From contig CAWDIJ010000010.1 in the NCBI GenBank assembly GCA_963802375.1, positions 682,001-746,000 of the forward strand: a stretch of DNA of 64,000 bases. The letters run 5' to 3'. Both the position numbers and the translations under genes were made by a program. Positions 39,814-47,899 of this stretch are shown in pieces. The stretch's first letter is position 1, and every line of letters starts with the position of its first letter. The notes beneath the pieces are model-generated. The model had not been told where the DNA came from. It did no database searches and saw only the letters and a program-made list of their open reading frames with translations. The DNA is from JACDAN01 sp963802375. Its GTDB lineage: Bacteria > Actinomycetota > Thermoleophilia > Gaiellales > Gaiellaceae.

Positions 39814-39950
39814 TCGAATCCGACCGGCGATACCCCACCCCCTTGGGGGACCAGCATACGACGATTGCGTCGACGATGAGAGTGTCCCGCAACTCCTCGG
39901 CCGTGCGCTCAACGGGCGTCCGTCCGCTGCGTGACGTTACGGTGCAGCCC

Positions 39951-40943
39951 GTGAACGGCTCCTCGGTCGTTTCTGTCGCCGAGCGGCTGTATGAGCCCGG
40001 CCGCGTTCGCCGCAGTCTCTCCTGGGTCGGGCCGTCGGCGTACGCCGTCGCGCTCTCGGTCATGGTCATCAGCGACGGCGTGACGCTCTCGCGCAGCCAT
40101 CTCCTCGTCTGGATCGTCCTCGGGCTGCTCGCCTTCTCGTTGACGAACGTCCGTGGCTGGATTCGCGGCGTCGTAGTCGAGTGGCTTCCGTTCGCTCTCA
40201 TCCTTTCGGCGTATGACCTCCTGCGAGGGCATGCCGACAACTTGCTCTTTTCGGCGCACGTGCGCCCGCAACTTCGGGTCGAGGAGATCCTGTTCTTCGG
40301 CAGCGTTCCGACGGTCTGGCTCCAGGAACGCCTTTGGGACGGTGCGGGAAACCTGCACTGGTACGACTACGCCGTCTGTGTCGTCTACCTGAGCTACTTC
40401 GTCGCGACCTATCTCGTGGCCGGGTTCCTCTGGTTCTCCGCCCGAAGCCTCTTCCGCCGCTACGTCGCCATGGTCGTGATCCTCGCGTTGATGGGATTCG
40501 CGACCTACGCCCTCTTTCCGGCCGCACCGCCCTGGCTCGCGAGCCACTATGGGGAGCTCGACCCCACGACCCGCTCGATTGCGGTCATCTGGAGTGAGAT
40601 CCCCGTCGTCCACGTCAACACGTTTTTCGAAGAGGGCTCGCAGTACGCAAACCCAGTCGCTGCAGTTCCGTCGCTACACGCCGCGTACACGCTGCTCATC
40701 ACGCTGATCCTCTGGCGCCCGGCGCCTCCGTGGGGCCGGCTGATGCTCGCCGCGTACCCGTGGGCTATGGCGTTCGCGCTCGTCTACACGGCGGAGCACT
40801 ACGTCGTCGACATTCTGCTCGGATGGATCTACGCGCTGGTCGCGTTCTGGACGGTCAGCCGCTTGGCCGAGCTGCGCGCCGTCAGTGCTCGCTTCCGCGC
40901 CGACGCAGCAGTCTCGGATCCTCGGGCCGAGCTGCGCGCCTAG
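39951..40943 (+). CDS. PAP2-superfamily membrane enzyme (Aur1/Ipt1-like)
   Basis: A 330-residue polytopic membrane protein with about 7 helices. The C-terminal third has PSLHAAYTLL and AEHYVVDILLGW, matching PAP2 motifs C2 (PSxH) and C3 (HxxxD) of inositolphosphotransferase-like (Aur1) proteins. Likely roles are phospholipid headgroup transfer or dephosphorylation. GTG 39951 is preceded at 7 nt by TACGGT and by no Shine-Dalgarno sequence. It is divergent from the glucodextranase gene across ~135 bp, which also holds CCCCCTTGGGGG. Confidence 0.85.
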   Translation: MNGSSVVSVAERLYEPGRVRRSLSWVGPSAYAVALSVMVISDGVTLSRSHLLVWIVLGLLAFSLTNVRGWIRGVVVEWLPFALILSAYDLLRGHADNLLFSAHVRPQLRVEEILFFGSVPTVWLQERLWDGAGNLHWYDYAVCVVYLSYFVATYLVAGFLWFSARSLFRRYVAMVVILALMGFATYALFPAAPPWLASHYGELDPTTRSIAVIWSEIPVVHVNTFFEEGSQYANPVAAVPSLHAAYTLLITLILWRPAPPWGRLMLAAYPWAMAFALVYTAEHYVVDILLGWIYALVAFWTVSRLAELRAVSARFRADAAVSDPRAELRA

Positions 40944-41027
40944 TTGTCCACGGCCAAGGAACGAAGGAAATCGTGTGGATGGAGGAGCGCAGGCTCGCCA
41001 CCGGCCGTTTTCGCTCCCGTTTCGCCC

Positions 41028-41441
41028 TCAGCTTTCGATCGACGGCGCCGCCGCGTACTCCTCGTCGCTGACGTGGTCGCCCCAGGTCGCGGGGTTGCCT
41101 TCCTCGTCGACCTCGAGCATCGCGATGTGGGTCATGAACCGGTTGGGCGCGGCACCGTGCCAGTGGTCCTCACCGGGCTCGAAGAAGATGCGGTCGCCGG
41201 GCCGGATGAGCTCGATCGGGCCGCCGCGGCGCTGCGCAAGGCCGATGCCTTCGAGCACCCAGATCGTCTGGCCGTTCGGGTGCGTGTGCCACGCCGTGCG
41301 TGCACCGGGCGTGAAGTGGACGCTGCTCGCGCTCAGGCGCGATGCGGCTGACGGCGCTGCAACGGTGTCGAGGTAGACCGCGCCGGTGAACCAGTCCTCA
41401 GGCCCCGCGGCGGTGTCGCGGCTGTTCCTCGTGATCTGCAT
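41028..41441 (-). CDS. cupin-domain protein (ManMNL/quercetinase-like)
   Basis: A 137-residue single cupin. Motif 1, FTPGARTAWHTHPNGQTIWVLEG, and motif 2, IRPGDRIFFEPGEDHWHGA, carry a full set of His/Glu/Gln metal ligands. This pattern occurs in small cupins annotated as (R)-mandelonitrile lyase-like or quercetin dioxygenase-like; actual substrates are mostly unknown. GAGGAGGAAA lies 6 nt before ATG 41441. It follows the winged-helix gene by 11 bp on the same strand and may be cotranscribed with it. Confidence 0.85.
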   Translation of the reverse strand: MQITRNSRDTAAGPEDWFTGAVYLDTVAAPSAASRLSASSVHFTPGARTAWHTHPNGQTIWVLEGIGLAQRRGGPIELIRPGDRIFFEPGEDHWHGAAPNRFMTHIAMLEVDEEGNPATWGDHVSDEEYAAAPSIES

Positions 41442-41452
41442 GGATTTCCTCC

Positions 41453-42475
41453 TCAGTCGTCCCAACTGACGACGATTTGGCCACCTAGGCCGGGCAACGG
41501 TAGGGACTCCGCCTCTGCCTCGACGGCTTGGCGTTCCGGGCTGGAGAGGCCTCGCCACGTTTGGATGGCAACCACCTTGTCCGCTCGTCGCCAGGTTCCC
41601 ACGACTTCGCCCTCGACCAGCACCGCGCCGGGCCAGACGCGCGAGGTCCACAGCTCGGGTCGCTTGTTTTCGGCGGGGACCAGAAGCTCGCGATCGACTC
41701 CGTGGAGCAGGAAGTATGGGTCGCCGCTCGGGAGGAGCCGAGCCGCCGCCGCGGGGGAGGGCTCGGCCCGGAAGCTCCGCTCGTCGCTCGTCAGGATCCA
41801 CCCCTCGCCGACCGGCGTTCGCACGGCCACGACCTCATCGGCGAGCGAGTCGAACGCCGCGCGGCCGTCAGCCGTCCCGATCCCGGCCCACTTGGCGAAG
41901 GCCGCGGAAGTGGTCGGCCCGAAGACGTGCAGGTACCTGCGCGCGAGCTCCAGTCGAGCCTCCCCCGGATCGATCTCGGGCCGCGGAACGGTCCAGATCA
42001 CCGGCAGTCGTGCGCCCTCCCAACGGATCAGGACGGTGCCAGTCGGTGCGGCATACCGCAACGCGTTGGGATGGACTCCGACACCCAGGCCCGCCTCGTC
42101 GTATCTCATCCGCCGGCCGTCGAGGAACGCGTGCAGGCGAGCGGCGGTGTCTTCGGCGCGGCGCAGGCCCTTCCCGCCGGACGGGAGCCGACCGAGCGTG
42201 AAGAGCGCTCGATCACGCGCGGCGACGACGTACGCGCTGAACCGCGGCCCCCACACCTGGACAAGCGACGAGTCCTCCCAGGTGGACGGCTCGGCCCCCT
42301 CCACGCGGGCGTGGATCGAAAGCAGAGCGGCGCGCGGCATGCTGTCCTGCAGGCCGACCCACGCCGCGCGCTCGAGCGAGGTCTTGCCCGGGGGCAGCCG
42401 CTCGTCGAGCGCGCCCGCCCTGCGCCGGTGCGCGAGGACTTGCTCCCGCGAGAGGTCGAGCCGAGGCGTCGTCAC
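41453..42475 (-). CDS. winged-helix DNA-binding protein, HTH_42/AlkZ-YcaQ family
   Basis: A 340-residue member of the family of YcaQ/AlkX and AlkZ DNA glycosylases, which unhook crosslinks. Recognisable segments are VGLQDSMPRAALLSIHARVEG near the N-terminus, WGPRFSAYVVAARDRALFTLG, and AFAKWAGIGTADGRAAF (winged helix). Known glycosylases use a QxQ or QxD catalytic motif where this protein reads QDS, so glycosylase activity is uncertain. GTG 42475 is preceded at 11 nt by TACGTT. A decayed copy lies at 28458. Confidence 0.78.
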   Translation of the reverse strand: MTTPRLDLSREQVLAHRRRAGALDERLPPGKTSLERAAWVGLQDSMPRAALLSIHARVEGAEPSTWEDSSLVQVWGPRFSAYVVAARDRALFTLGRLPSGGKGLRRAEDTAARLHAFLDGRRMRYDEAGLGVGVHPNALRYAAPTGTVLIRWEGARLPVIWTVPRPEIDPGEARLELARRYLHVFGPTTSAAFAKWAGIGTADGRAAFDSLADEVVAVRTPVGEGWILTSDERSFRAEPSPAAAARLLPSGDPYFLLHGVDRELLVPAENKRPELWTSRVWPGAVLVEGEVVGTWRRADKVVAIQTWRGLSSPERQAVEAEAESLPLPGLGGQIVVSWDD

Positions 42476-42533
42476 CTGTACTCGTGAACGTAGTTCAAGA
42501 GAGATTTGAGATCGGGTCCTGTGAAATCCGAGT

Positions 42534-43361
42534 ATGGGTGAGACGCGCGAGACGCTGCGGCGCACCTTCGACACGGCCGCCGACCTCTACCACGCGGCGC
42601 GACCCTCGTATCCGGAGGAGCTGTTCGACGACCTCGTCTCGCTTTCAACGCTCGAGCCTGGCGCCCGCGTACTCGAGATCGGCTCCGCGACCGGTAAAGC
42701 GACCCGTCCCCTGCTCGAGCGCGGCTATTCGGTGGTCTGCGTGGAGATGGGCCCGCAACTCGCGGAGAAGGCGCGCGCCAACCTGGCCGGCCTTCCAGCT
42801 GAGATTCACGCCTCAACGTTCGAGGAATGGGAGCACAAGCCTGAAGCGTTCGAGCTCGTCTATGCCGCGACCGCTTGGCACTGGATCGATCCGGCGATCC
42901 GCTACCGCAAGGCGCATCGACTCCTGCGACCAGGCGGCCACCTGGCGTTTTGGAGCGCCACGCACGCGTTCCCCGCCGACTTCGATCGCTTCTTCGCCGA
43001 GATCCAGGAGGTCTATGACGCGATTGGCGAGAGCCACGCTGGAGAGTGGCCGCCCCCTCCGCCCGAGCAGATCCCTGATGAGGCAGCCGAGATTGGCGCC
43101 AGTGGTCTGTTTGAAGAGATCCAGGTTTGCCGCTACGTCTGGAAGAAGCACTACACGGCCGACGAGTACATCGCGCTGCTGAACACCTTCTCCGGCCACA
43201 TCGCGATGGACGCGACGAAGCGGGAGCGCCTCTACCGAGAGATCCGACGACGTATCGGCCGTCGGCCCGATCACCGGGTGCGGCGCCACTGGTGCGCGAT
43301 CCTCCACGTGGCGCGTCGGACAACGCAAGCGCCTGCCACCGGTTGGAGACCCTTCCAGTAG
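42534..43361 (+). CDS. class I SAM-dependent methyltransferase
   Basis: A 275-residue methyltransferase. FDTAADLYHAARPSYPEELF precedes motif I VLEIGSATGKATRPLL; then VCVEMGPQLAEKAR and AFELVYAATAWHWIDP, a segment typical of the Methyltransf_11 group that acts on small molecules. LLRPGGHLAF follows. The acceptor is unknown. ATG 42534 lacks a clear ribosome site or adjacent -10. It is divergent from the winged-helix gene across 58 bp. Confidence 0.86.
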   Translation: MGETRETLRRTFDTAADLYHAARPSYPEELFDDLVSLSTLEPGARVLEIGSATGKATRPLLERGYSVVCVEMGPQLAEKARANLAGLPAEIHASTFEEWEHKPEAFELVYAATAWHWIDPAIRYRKAHRLLRPGGHLAFWSATHAFPADFDRFFAEIQEVYDAIGESHAGEWPPPPPEQIPDEAAEIGASGLFEEIQVCRYVWKKHYTADEYIALLNTFSGHIAMDATKRERLYREIRRRIGRRPDHRVRRHWCAILHVARRTTQAPATGWRPFQ

Positions 43362-43431
43362 CGGGAAGACCTTCGGGCGCTCGGCCGGGGCGCTAGCGGC
43401 TTCGCCCGGGTGCCCTGAGCTGAAGAAGGGA

Positions 43432-43607
43432 CTACTTCTTGCAGGCGGCCGCGAGGTCGAGGTCTTACCCCTGGAGCGAGCCGAAGCAGCCGAAGCTCCC
43501 CGACACGAGGATCCGTGCGCTGGTGTCGGCATAAGCCGCCACGGGCGGGTCGTTGCGCATGAGATCGGTCTCGAGGTCGGCCCATGCCTTGGCTCGGGCA
43601 GGCCGTT
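43432..43607 (-). pseudogene. C-terminal remnant of an ABC solute-binding protein
   Basis: The minus frame reads RAKAWADLETDLMRNDPPVA, then AYADTSARILVSGSFGCFG, then an in-frame TAA, then DLDLAAACKK and TAG at 43434-43432. This pattern resembles the last ~55 residues of family 5 (peptide-type) solute-binding proteins, which end with a W-x-x-L-D...NDPPVVPYA segment and a short Ala-rich tail. The rest is gone; the remnant abuts the stop of the ligase gene. Identification is by pattern only. The rest of 43362-43431 shows nothing. Confidence 0.5.
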
Positions 43608-45191
43608 TCAGTCGGCGTCCGGCAGCTCCCGCGCCCTCGACGCCGCGCGAGCTTCGCGATCGAAGGCATCCCGCGTTCGCTCGAACAGGATCCGCGCCTC
43701 CTCGCGGCTGTCGCCGACCGCGGTAACGCCGATCAACCCGTGCCGGCCGAGCGCGGTCAGCATGTGGAAGACGGCCCCCGTCTCGGTTGTATGGTCGAAG
43801 TGAAGCTCCTTGCGAAGGGCGAGGTCGAAGACGTCGTCTGGCTGCAAGGATCGGTAGGCCTCGGACTCGAGTCGATCGGTGGACACGAAGAACTTCGGCT
43901 GCCCGGTGGGCGTTAGGAAACGACCACGCTCGGCGTCGTAGGTGCCGTCCGTCAGGAACTCCAAGGTCAGGTACGGGTGCGTCGTGCCGCCCTTGCGGAG
44001 GTTCAGCTCGATCGCGTACGGCTTCCAGTCGCCGTCCGCCCGCGCGGTGAGAAAGTCGACGGCGAACCGGCCGATGACGCCCCGCCCTGCGAGCGCCTCG
44101 CCAACCTTGAGCGCCTCGACCGCGATCTCGCGCGCGTATTCATCGCTTGCCGGGAACACGGAGCCAAGGAAGGTCTGCCCGCTGGCCCCTCCCAGCAGCT
44201 GGTCGTGCGTCGACAGCTGCTCGACCTTCCCGAGCGGCGTCACACGCATCTGCACGCTAGGGCTGCGAAGCTCCCTCGCCACGACCAGCTCCTCGACGAT
44301 GCCGCCGTCAGCGAGCCGCTCGAGGAATCGCTCAGCGCTGAGGTGCGCATCCTCAGGGCGAAGTTCGCTTAGCGTCTGCTCGACTGTGGCGCGCGCCGCC
44401 CCGTTCAGCCCGCGCACATCGAGCACGGCGTTGCCGTACCCGGATACTCCCTCGTCGTGCTTCAGGACCAGGGACTCGATGCCCGGCCGCGCCGCCACCA
44501 GCTCGAGCACTGCGTCGACGATGTCGTCGCGGGAGCGCAGGCCCTCTCGGCCCTGCGGATGAGGGACGCCGGCCTCGGCGAACAGCGCGCGCCCGCCGCT
44601 CTTCGTTCCCAACGCGGTGAACTTCGGATCGGACCCGTACATCGGGATCCCGAGCCGAAGGGCGAGATCCCGCTCGAGTCGCGTCGTATTGAACGGAACG
44701 AGGTGGGCGCGATCGGGATCCCCCGCGAGCGTGCGGATCTCGTCGAGGAGTCGGGGGCGCTCGAGCAGCTTGGCCGACAGCGGCGCAGGGCCGCCGTCAT
44801 GCGGGCTCAAGAAGTGGAGCCGCGCCCGGGCGTGACTGGCGACGACGCCCGGAAGTAGGCCGACGTAGTAGTCGATGAGGGTCGGCTGAATCGCCTCTGA
44901 GGTGACGTAAATCGCCTTTGCCCGCGGCTGCCGAAGTAGGAAGAGAAGGAAGAGGTAGCGTTCCTCGTACGCCTGTCGCTTCGTCGAATCGAGCGGCAGG
45001 TCAACGCCGCTCAGCGATGGCACGACGACCAACGTGTACGGCTCGTCGGTAAATGCCTCGATCAGCTCCCACTGCGGAATGAGCTTGCGCTGCAGCGCTT
45101 CGAACCGCGCTTGCAGCTCCGCCTCGGGCAGCGGGATCCGCAGCCGGTCGAGATCGGCGGTCGCCGCCGTAGCGGGGGCGCCGGCGTGCAC
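43608..45191 (-). CDS. PGM1-like ATP-grasp peptide ligase
   Basis: A 527-residue protein of the group related to the pheganomycin peptide ligase PGM1. The N-terminal ~170 residues are an unassigned alpha/beta domain (LIEAFTDEPYTLVVVPSLSG). The ATP-grasp region spans ~190-430: KSGGRALFAEAGVPHP, VLKHDEGVSGYGNAVLD, VEELVVARELRSPSVQMRV and the metal-binding FAVDFLTAR...AIELNLRKGGTTHP. PGM1 joins peptides to a nonproteinogenic N-terminal unit; the substrate here is unknown and no biosynthetic cluster surrounds it. GTG 45191 is the likely start. Confidence 0.78.
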   Translation of the reverse strand: MHAGAPATAATADLDRLRIPLPEAELQARFEALQRKLIPQWELIEAFTDEPYTLVVVPSLSGVDLPLDSTKRQAYEERYLFLLFLLRQPRAKAIYVTSEAIQPTLIDYYVGLLPGVVASHARARLHFLSPHDGGPAPLSAKLLERPRLLDEIRTLAGDPDRAHLVPFNTTRLERDLALRLGIPMYGSDPKFTALGTKSGGRALFAEAGVPHPQGREGLRSRDDIVDAVLELVAARPGIESLVLKHDEGVSGYGNAVLDVRGLNGAARATVEQTLSELRPEDAHLSAERFLERLADGGIVEELVVARELRSPSVQMRVTPLGKVEQLSTHDQLLGGASGQTFLGSVFPASDEYAREIAVEALKVGEALAGRGVIGRFAVDFLTARADGDWKPYAIELNLRKGGTTHPYLTLEFLTDGTYDAERGRFLTPTGQPKFFVSTDRLESEAYRSLQPDDVFDLALRKELHFDHTTETGAVFHMLTALGRHGLIGVTAVGDSREEARILFERTRDAFDREARAASRARELPDAD

Positions 45192-45280
45192 GCCTGCATT
45201 GTCCCACCGATTGATGCGCCGCCTGCCAGCAGCAACCCTGCGTCCAGGTTATGAGCCGCCTCGATTGCGTACATTCGTGC

Positions 45281-45351
45281 CGCGGTGTTCCGCCGAAATG
45301 CAGGCTCCAGGGGAGAGTGGCTCCACGGCCGTTGTATTTAGGCGGAACGCG
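45281..45351. repeat. imperfect inverted repeat in a divergent intergenic region
   Basis: CGCGGTGTTCCGCCGAAAT (45281-45299) pairs with ATTTAGGCGGAACGCG (45336-45351), apart from a 3-nt bulge and one mismatch. The loop is 36 nt. It lies in the 260 bp between the ligase gene and the SQR-like gene. It may be a regulatory cruciform or a relic of a small element; no terminal duplications are evident. Confidence 0.5.
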
Positions 45352-45451
45352 GTGACATCGCGGCGGGCGCCCGGTGCTTGCAGAACGCTTGCAGCCCAGG
45401 CGCGTCCCTTCGACCGGGAAGACCTGCTTCGGCGTTATCTTCCCTCACCTC

Positions 45452-46585
45452 GTGAAGAAGCACGTCGTGATCCTTGGCGCCGGTTTTGGGGGCCTGGAGC
45501 TGGCTACGCGACTCTCCGACTCGCTTGCGGAGGACGTCCGCGTAACGCTCATCGACCAGAACGATTCGTTCAGCTTCGGGTTCTCGAAACTGGACGTCCT
45601 GCTCGGCCGCAAGACCGCAGCCGAGGTGAGGCTGCACTACCGCGACATCTCCAAAGCGGGAGTCGAGTTTCGCCAAGAACGGGTCATGTCGATCGACCCG
45701 CAGCGGCGACGGGTGACGACGGACAGCGGTTCCTTCGACGCCGACGTGCTCGCGGTCGCGCTTGGAGCTGACTACGACTTCGCGGCGACTCCCGGATTCG
45801 AGGAGAGTGGCTTGGAGTACTACTCGGTCCCGGGTGCCGAACGAATGCGCGACGCCCTCCCGGGGTTCGAGTCGGGGACGATTCTGATCGGGATCCTCGG
45901 CCACCCGTTCAAGTGCCCGCCCGCTCCATTCGAAGGTGCACTTCTGCTGCACGATCACCTCGTCGAGCGGGGAATCAGAGCTGATGCGGAGATCCGTGTA
46001 ATCGGCCCGATGGCGGCTCCCGTGCCGATCACGAAGGAGCTCTCGAAGAGCATCCTCGATGCGCTCCACGAGCGACAGATCGAGTACGTGCCCAGGCAAC
46101 GCGTGGTCGAGCTCGACCCGCGCAGCAAACGAGCGCGACTCGAAGGCGGCGGAACGGTCTCGTACGACCTTTTCGTCGGGATCCCAGTCCACCGGGTGCC
46201 TGCGGCGGTCGAGAGCTCCGGACTCGCCGTTGATGGGTGGGTGCCCGTGGACCACGCGAACCTCGCGACCCGATTTCCGGGTGTGTACGCATTTGGCGAT
46301 GTTTCCGCGTTGCCCATGGCCAAGGCCGGCGTGTTCGCCGAGGCCGCGGCCGCGGTCGTGGCCGACGACATCGCTGCTCGTCTGCGCGGCGAGGAGCTTC
46401 AGCAGCCCTACGAGGGCGCCGGCAGCTGTTACATCGAATTCGGAGGCGGGATGGTCGGCAAGGTCGAGGCGAACTTCCTCGGCGGTCCGGCTCCGACAGC
46501 ACGCCTCGTAGGCCCGTCTCAGGAACTTGCCCGGGACAAGGAGACGTTTGCCTCGACTCGGCGTGCGCGTTGGTTTGGAGCCTGA
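45452..46585 (+). CDS. SQR/FCSD-like FAD-dependent oxidoreductase
   Basis: A 377-residue flavoprotein. VVILGAGFGGLELATRLSD binds FAD, GVYAFGDVSALP is the second flavin motif, and HPFKCPPAPFEGA carries the Cys and CPP motif of sulfide:quinone reductase-like enzymes. Another Cys lies at GSCYIEFGGG. Sulfide:quinone reductases need two or three redox Cys; only two candidates are seen, so sulfide oxidation is possible but unproven. GTG 45452 gives the standard N-terminus and has TATCTT ending 10 nt upstream. Confidence 0.82.
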   Translation: MKKHVVILGAGFGGLELATRLSDSLAEDVRVTLIDQNDSFSFGFSKLDVLLGRKTAAEVRLHYRDISKAGVEFRQERVMSIDPQRRRVTTDSGSFDADVLAVALGADYDFAATPGFEESGLEYYSVPGAERMRDALPGFESGTILIGILGHPFKCPPAPFEGALLLHDHLVERGIRADAEIRVIGPMAAPVPITKELSKSILDALHERQIEYVPRQRVVELDPRSKRARLEGGGTVSYDLFVGIPVHRVPAAVESSGLAVDGWVPVDHANLATRFPGVYAFGDVSALPMAKAGVFAEAAAAVVADDIAARLRGEELQQPYEGAGSCYIEFGGGMVGKVEANFLGGPAPTARLVGPSQELARDKETFASTRRARWFGA

Positions 46586-46649
46586 TCTCAGTCGCGGAGC
46601 GCGAGTTCGACGGCGTCGCCGAAGGCGAGCGCGCGCCCCTCGGCACGGA

Positions 46650-47009
46650 CTTGTCTTGGTGTTCGCCCTCGGGTTGTCGCTCGTATGCGCCGTGCTCGGC
46701 GCCCTGCTCGGCGAGAGCGAGAACGTGTTCGGGTTCGCACTGGCGTGGGGTGTCGCGATCGCCGCGATCGCCACCGCCCAGATGATCGTCGCGCTCACCC
46801 TCGAGCACAGCTACGACCGCAGGATCTTCCGCGCGCTCCTCGTCGGCGCGCTCTTCCCCATGGCGTTCTGGATGCTCTCCGCCGCGGCCGCCCTCCGCTC
46901 CGAGATCGCCTCCCTGCTGCGCGGACCACGCGAGCACCGCGTCGTCTGGAACATCCCACGGGAGCCGATCGCCGGGCAGCGCGAGAAGGCGTCTCGCCGA
47001 GACGGATAG
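46650..47009 (+). pseudogene. C-terminal remnant of a family 2 glycosyltransferase
   Basis: The frame holds three hydrophobic segments (LVFALGLSLVCAVLGALLG; GFALAWGVAIAAIATAQMIV; ALLVGALFPMAFWMLSAAA) and ends LLRGPREHRVVWNIPRE. This ending is typical of BcsA/PgaC-like processive glycosyltransferases in actinobacteria. The catalytic domain with its DxD and QxxRW motifs is absent, and the upstream codons (46527-46640) are Arg-rich non-protein sequence overlapping the flavoprotein gene. It is best read as a 5'-deleted remnant; a small real membrane protein is the alternative. Confidence 0.55.
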
Positions 47010-47032
47010 CGAACCGCGCCGATCAAGAAGGA

Positions 47033-47060
47033 AAGAGGATCCGCGTGTGCGGATCCTCTT
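47033..47060 (-). terminator. intrinsic terminator of tRNA-fMet
   Basis: A 12-bp perfect stem, AAGAGGATCCGC / GCGGATCCTCTT (47033-47044 and 47049-47060), with a 4-nt loop, 4 nt after the tRNA 3' end. On minus it is followed by TCCTTCTT, a usable U-rich tail. Confidence 0.85.
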
Positions 47061-47064
47061 CGAG

Positions 47065-47138
47065 TAGCGGGGGCAGGATTTGAACCTGCGACCTCCGGGT
47101 TATGAGCCCGGCGAGCTACCTGACTGCTCCACCCCGCG
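47065..47138 (-). tRNA. initiator tRNA-fMet (anticodon CAT)
   Basis: A 74-nt cloverleaf on minus. Acceptor CGCGGGG pairs with CCCCGCT except at 1:72 (C:U), the unpaired end that marks initiators. D-arm GAGC/GCTC, anticodon arm CCGGG-CTCATAA-CCCGG with the three consecutive G:C pairs of initiators, and T-arm GCAGG-TTCAAAT-CCTGC. CCA is not encoded. TACAAT (47156-47151) is a strong -10 and a terminator follows. Confidence 0.96.
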
Positions 47139-47221
47139 TCGCTGGTGCCGATTGTAGCGCAGCTCTTGGAGGGCTTGGCGGAACGTTGCTCGCGGCTCAG
47201 CAGGCGTTTCGCTAAGCCCTC

Positions 47222-47878
47222 CTAGGCTGAGCGAACGAGGCCGACGGGGCAGCTGACGCCCGTCCCGCCGAGGCCGCAGTAGCCGTTCGGGTTCTTCTGG
47301 AGGTACTGCTGGTGGTAGTCCTCGGCGTAGTAGAACGGCCCGGCCGGCGCGATCTCCGTCGTGATGTCGCCGTAGCCCGCTCCGCGCAGCTCGCCCTGGT
47401 ACATGTCTCGTGAGCGTTCCGCGTCCTCGCGCTGCTCGTCGTTGTCGTAGAGGATCGCCGAGCGGTACTGGGTTCCGACGTCGTTGCCCTGGCGCATGGC
47501 TTGCGTCGGGTCGTGGTTCTCCCAGAAGAGGCGCAGGAGCTCCTCGTAGCTCGTCTTCTTCGGGTCGAAGACGACGAGGACGGCCTCGGTGTGACCGGTC
47601 TGTCCGCTGCAGGTCTCCTGGTAGGTCGGGTTCGGCGTGTAGCCGCCGGCGTAGCCGACCGCGGTCGTGTAGACGCCGGGCGCCTGCCAGAAGACGCGCT
47701 CGGCGCCCCAGAAGCAGCCGAGTGCGAGCACGGCTCGCTCGAGCCCTTCGGGGAACGGCGGCTGGAGCGGCGTCCCGAGCACCTCGTGGCGCGCAGGCAC
47801 GCGCATCGGCTCGTCGCGGCCGGGAAGCGCACGATCCGGCTCGACCATGGAGACGTCTTTCTCGCGGAAGAGGAACAT
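47222..47878 (-). CDS. msrA: peptide-methionine (S)-S-oxide reductase MsrA
   Basis: A 218-residue enzyme that reduces methionine-S-sulfoxide in proteins and free form. The catalytic GCFWGAE motif lies near residue 54, preceded by LERAVLAL; GYAGGYTPNPTYQETCSGQTGHTEAV and the resolving Cys candidates in GYCGLGGTGVSCP near the C-terminus are present. Reducing power would come from thioredoxin, whose reductase gene is at 59120. ATG 47878 has TACGCT ending 6 nt upstream and shares its promoter region with the divergent ppx gene. Confidence 0.95.
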   Translation of the reverse strand: MFLFREKDVSMVEPDRALPGRDEPMRVPARHEVLGTPLQPPFPEGLERAVLALGCFWGAERVFWQAPGVYTTAVGYAGGYTPNPTYQETCSGQTGHTEAVLVVFDPKKTSYEELLRLFWENHDPTQAMRQGNDVGTQYRSAILYDNDEQREDAERSRDMYQGELRGAGYGDITTEIAPAGPFYYAEDYHQQYLQKNPNGYCGLGGTGVSCPVGLVRSA

Positions 47879-47883
47879 GCGGC

Positions 47884-47890
47884 TAGCGTA
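47884..47890. promoter_or_regulatory. overlapping divergent -10 hexamers of msrA and ppx
   Basis: The heptamer TAGCGTA reads TAGCGT on plus (47884-47889) and TACGCT on minus (47890-47885). The minus hexamer ends 6 nt before ATG 47878 and the plus hexamer 10 nt before ATG 47900. The two genes are only 21 bp apart, so both must be transcribed from this stretch, with virtually no leader. Confidence 0.65.
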
Positions 47891-47899
47891 GCCGCCGCC

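Noticed and set aside
47065..47138. tRNA-fMet as an integration site of a genomic island
   Set aside because: No integrase, no duplicated tRNA 3' end and no composition shift. The nearby remnants alone do not show integration.
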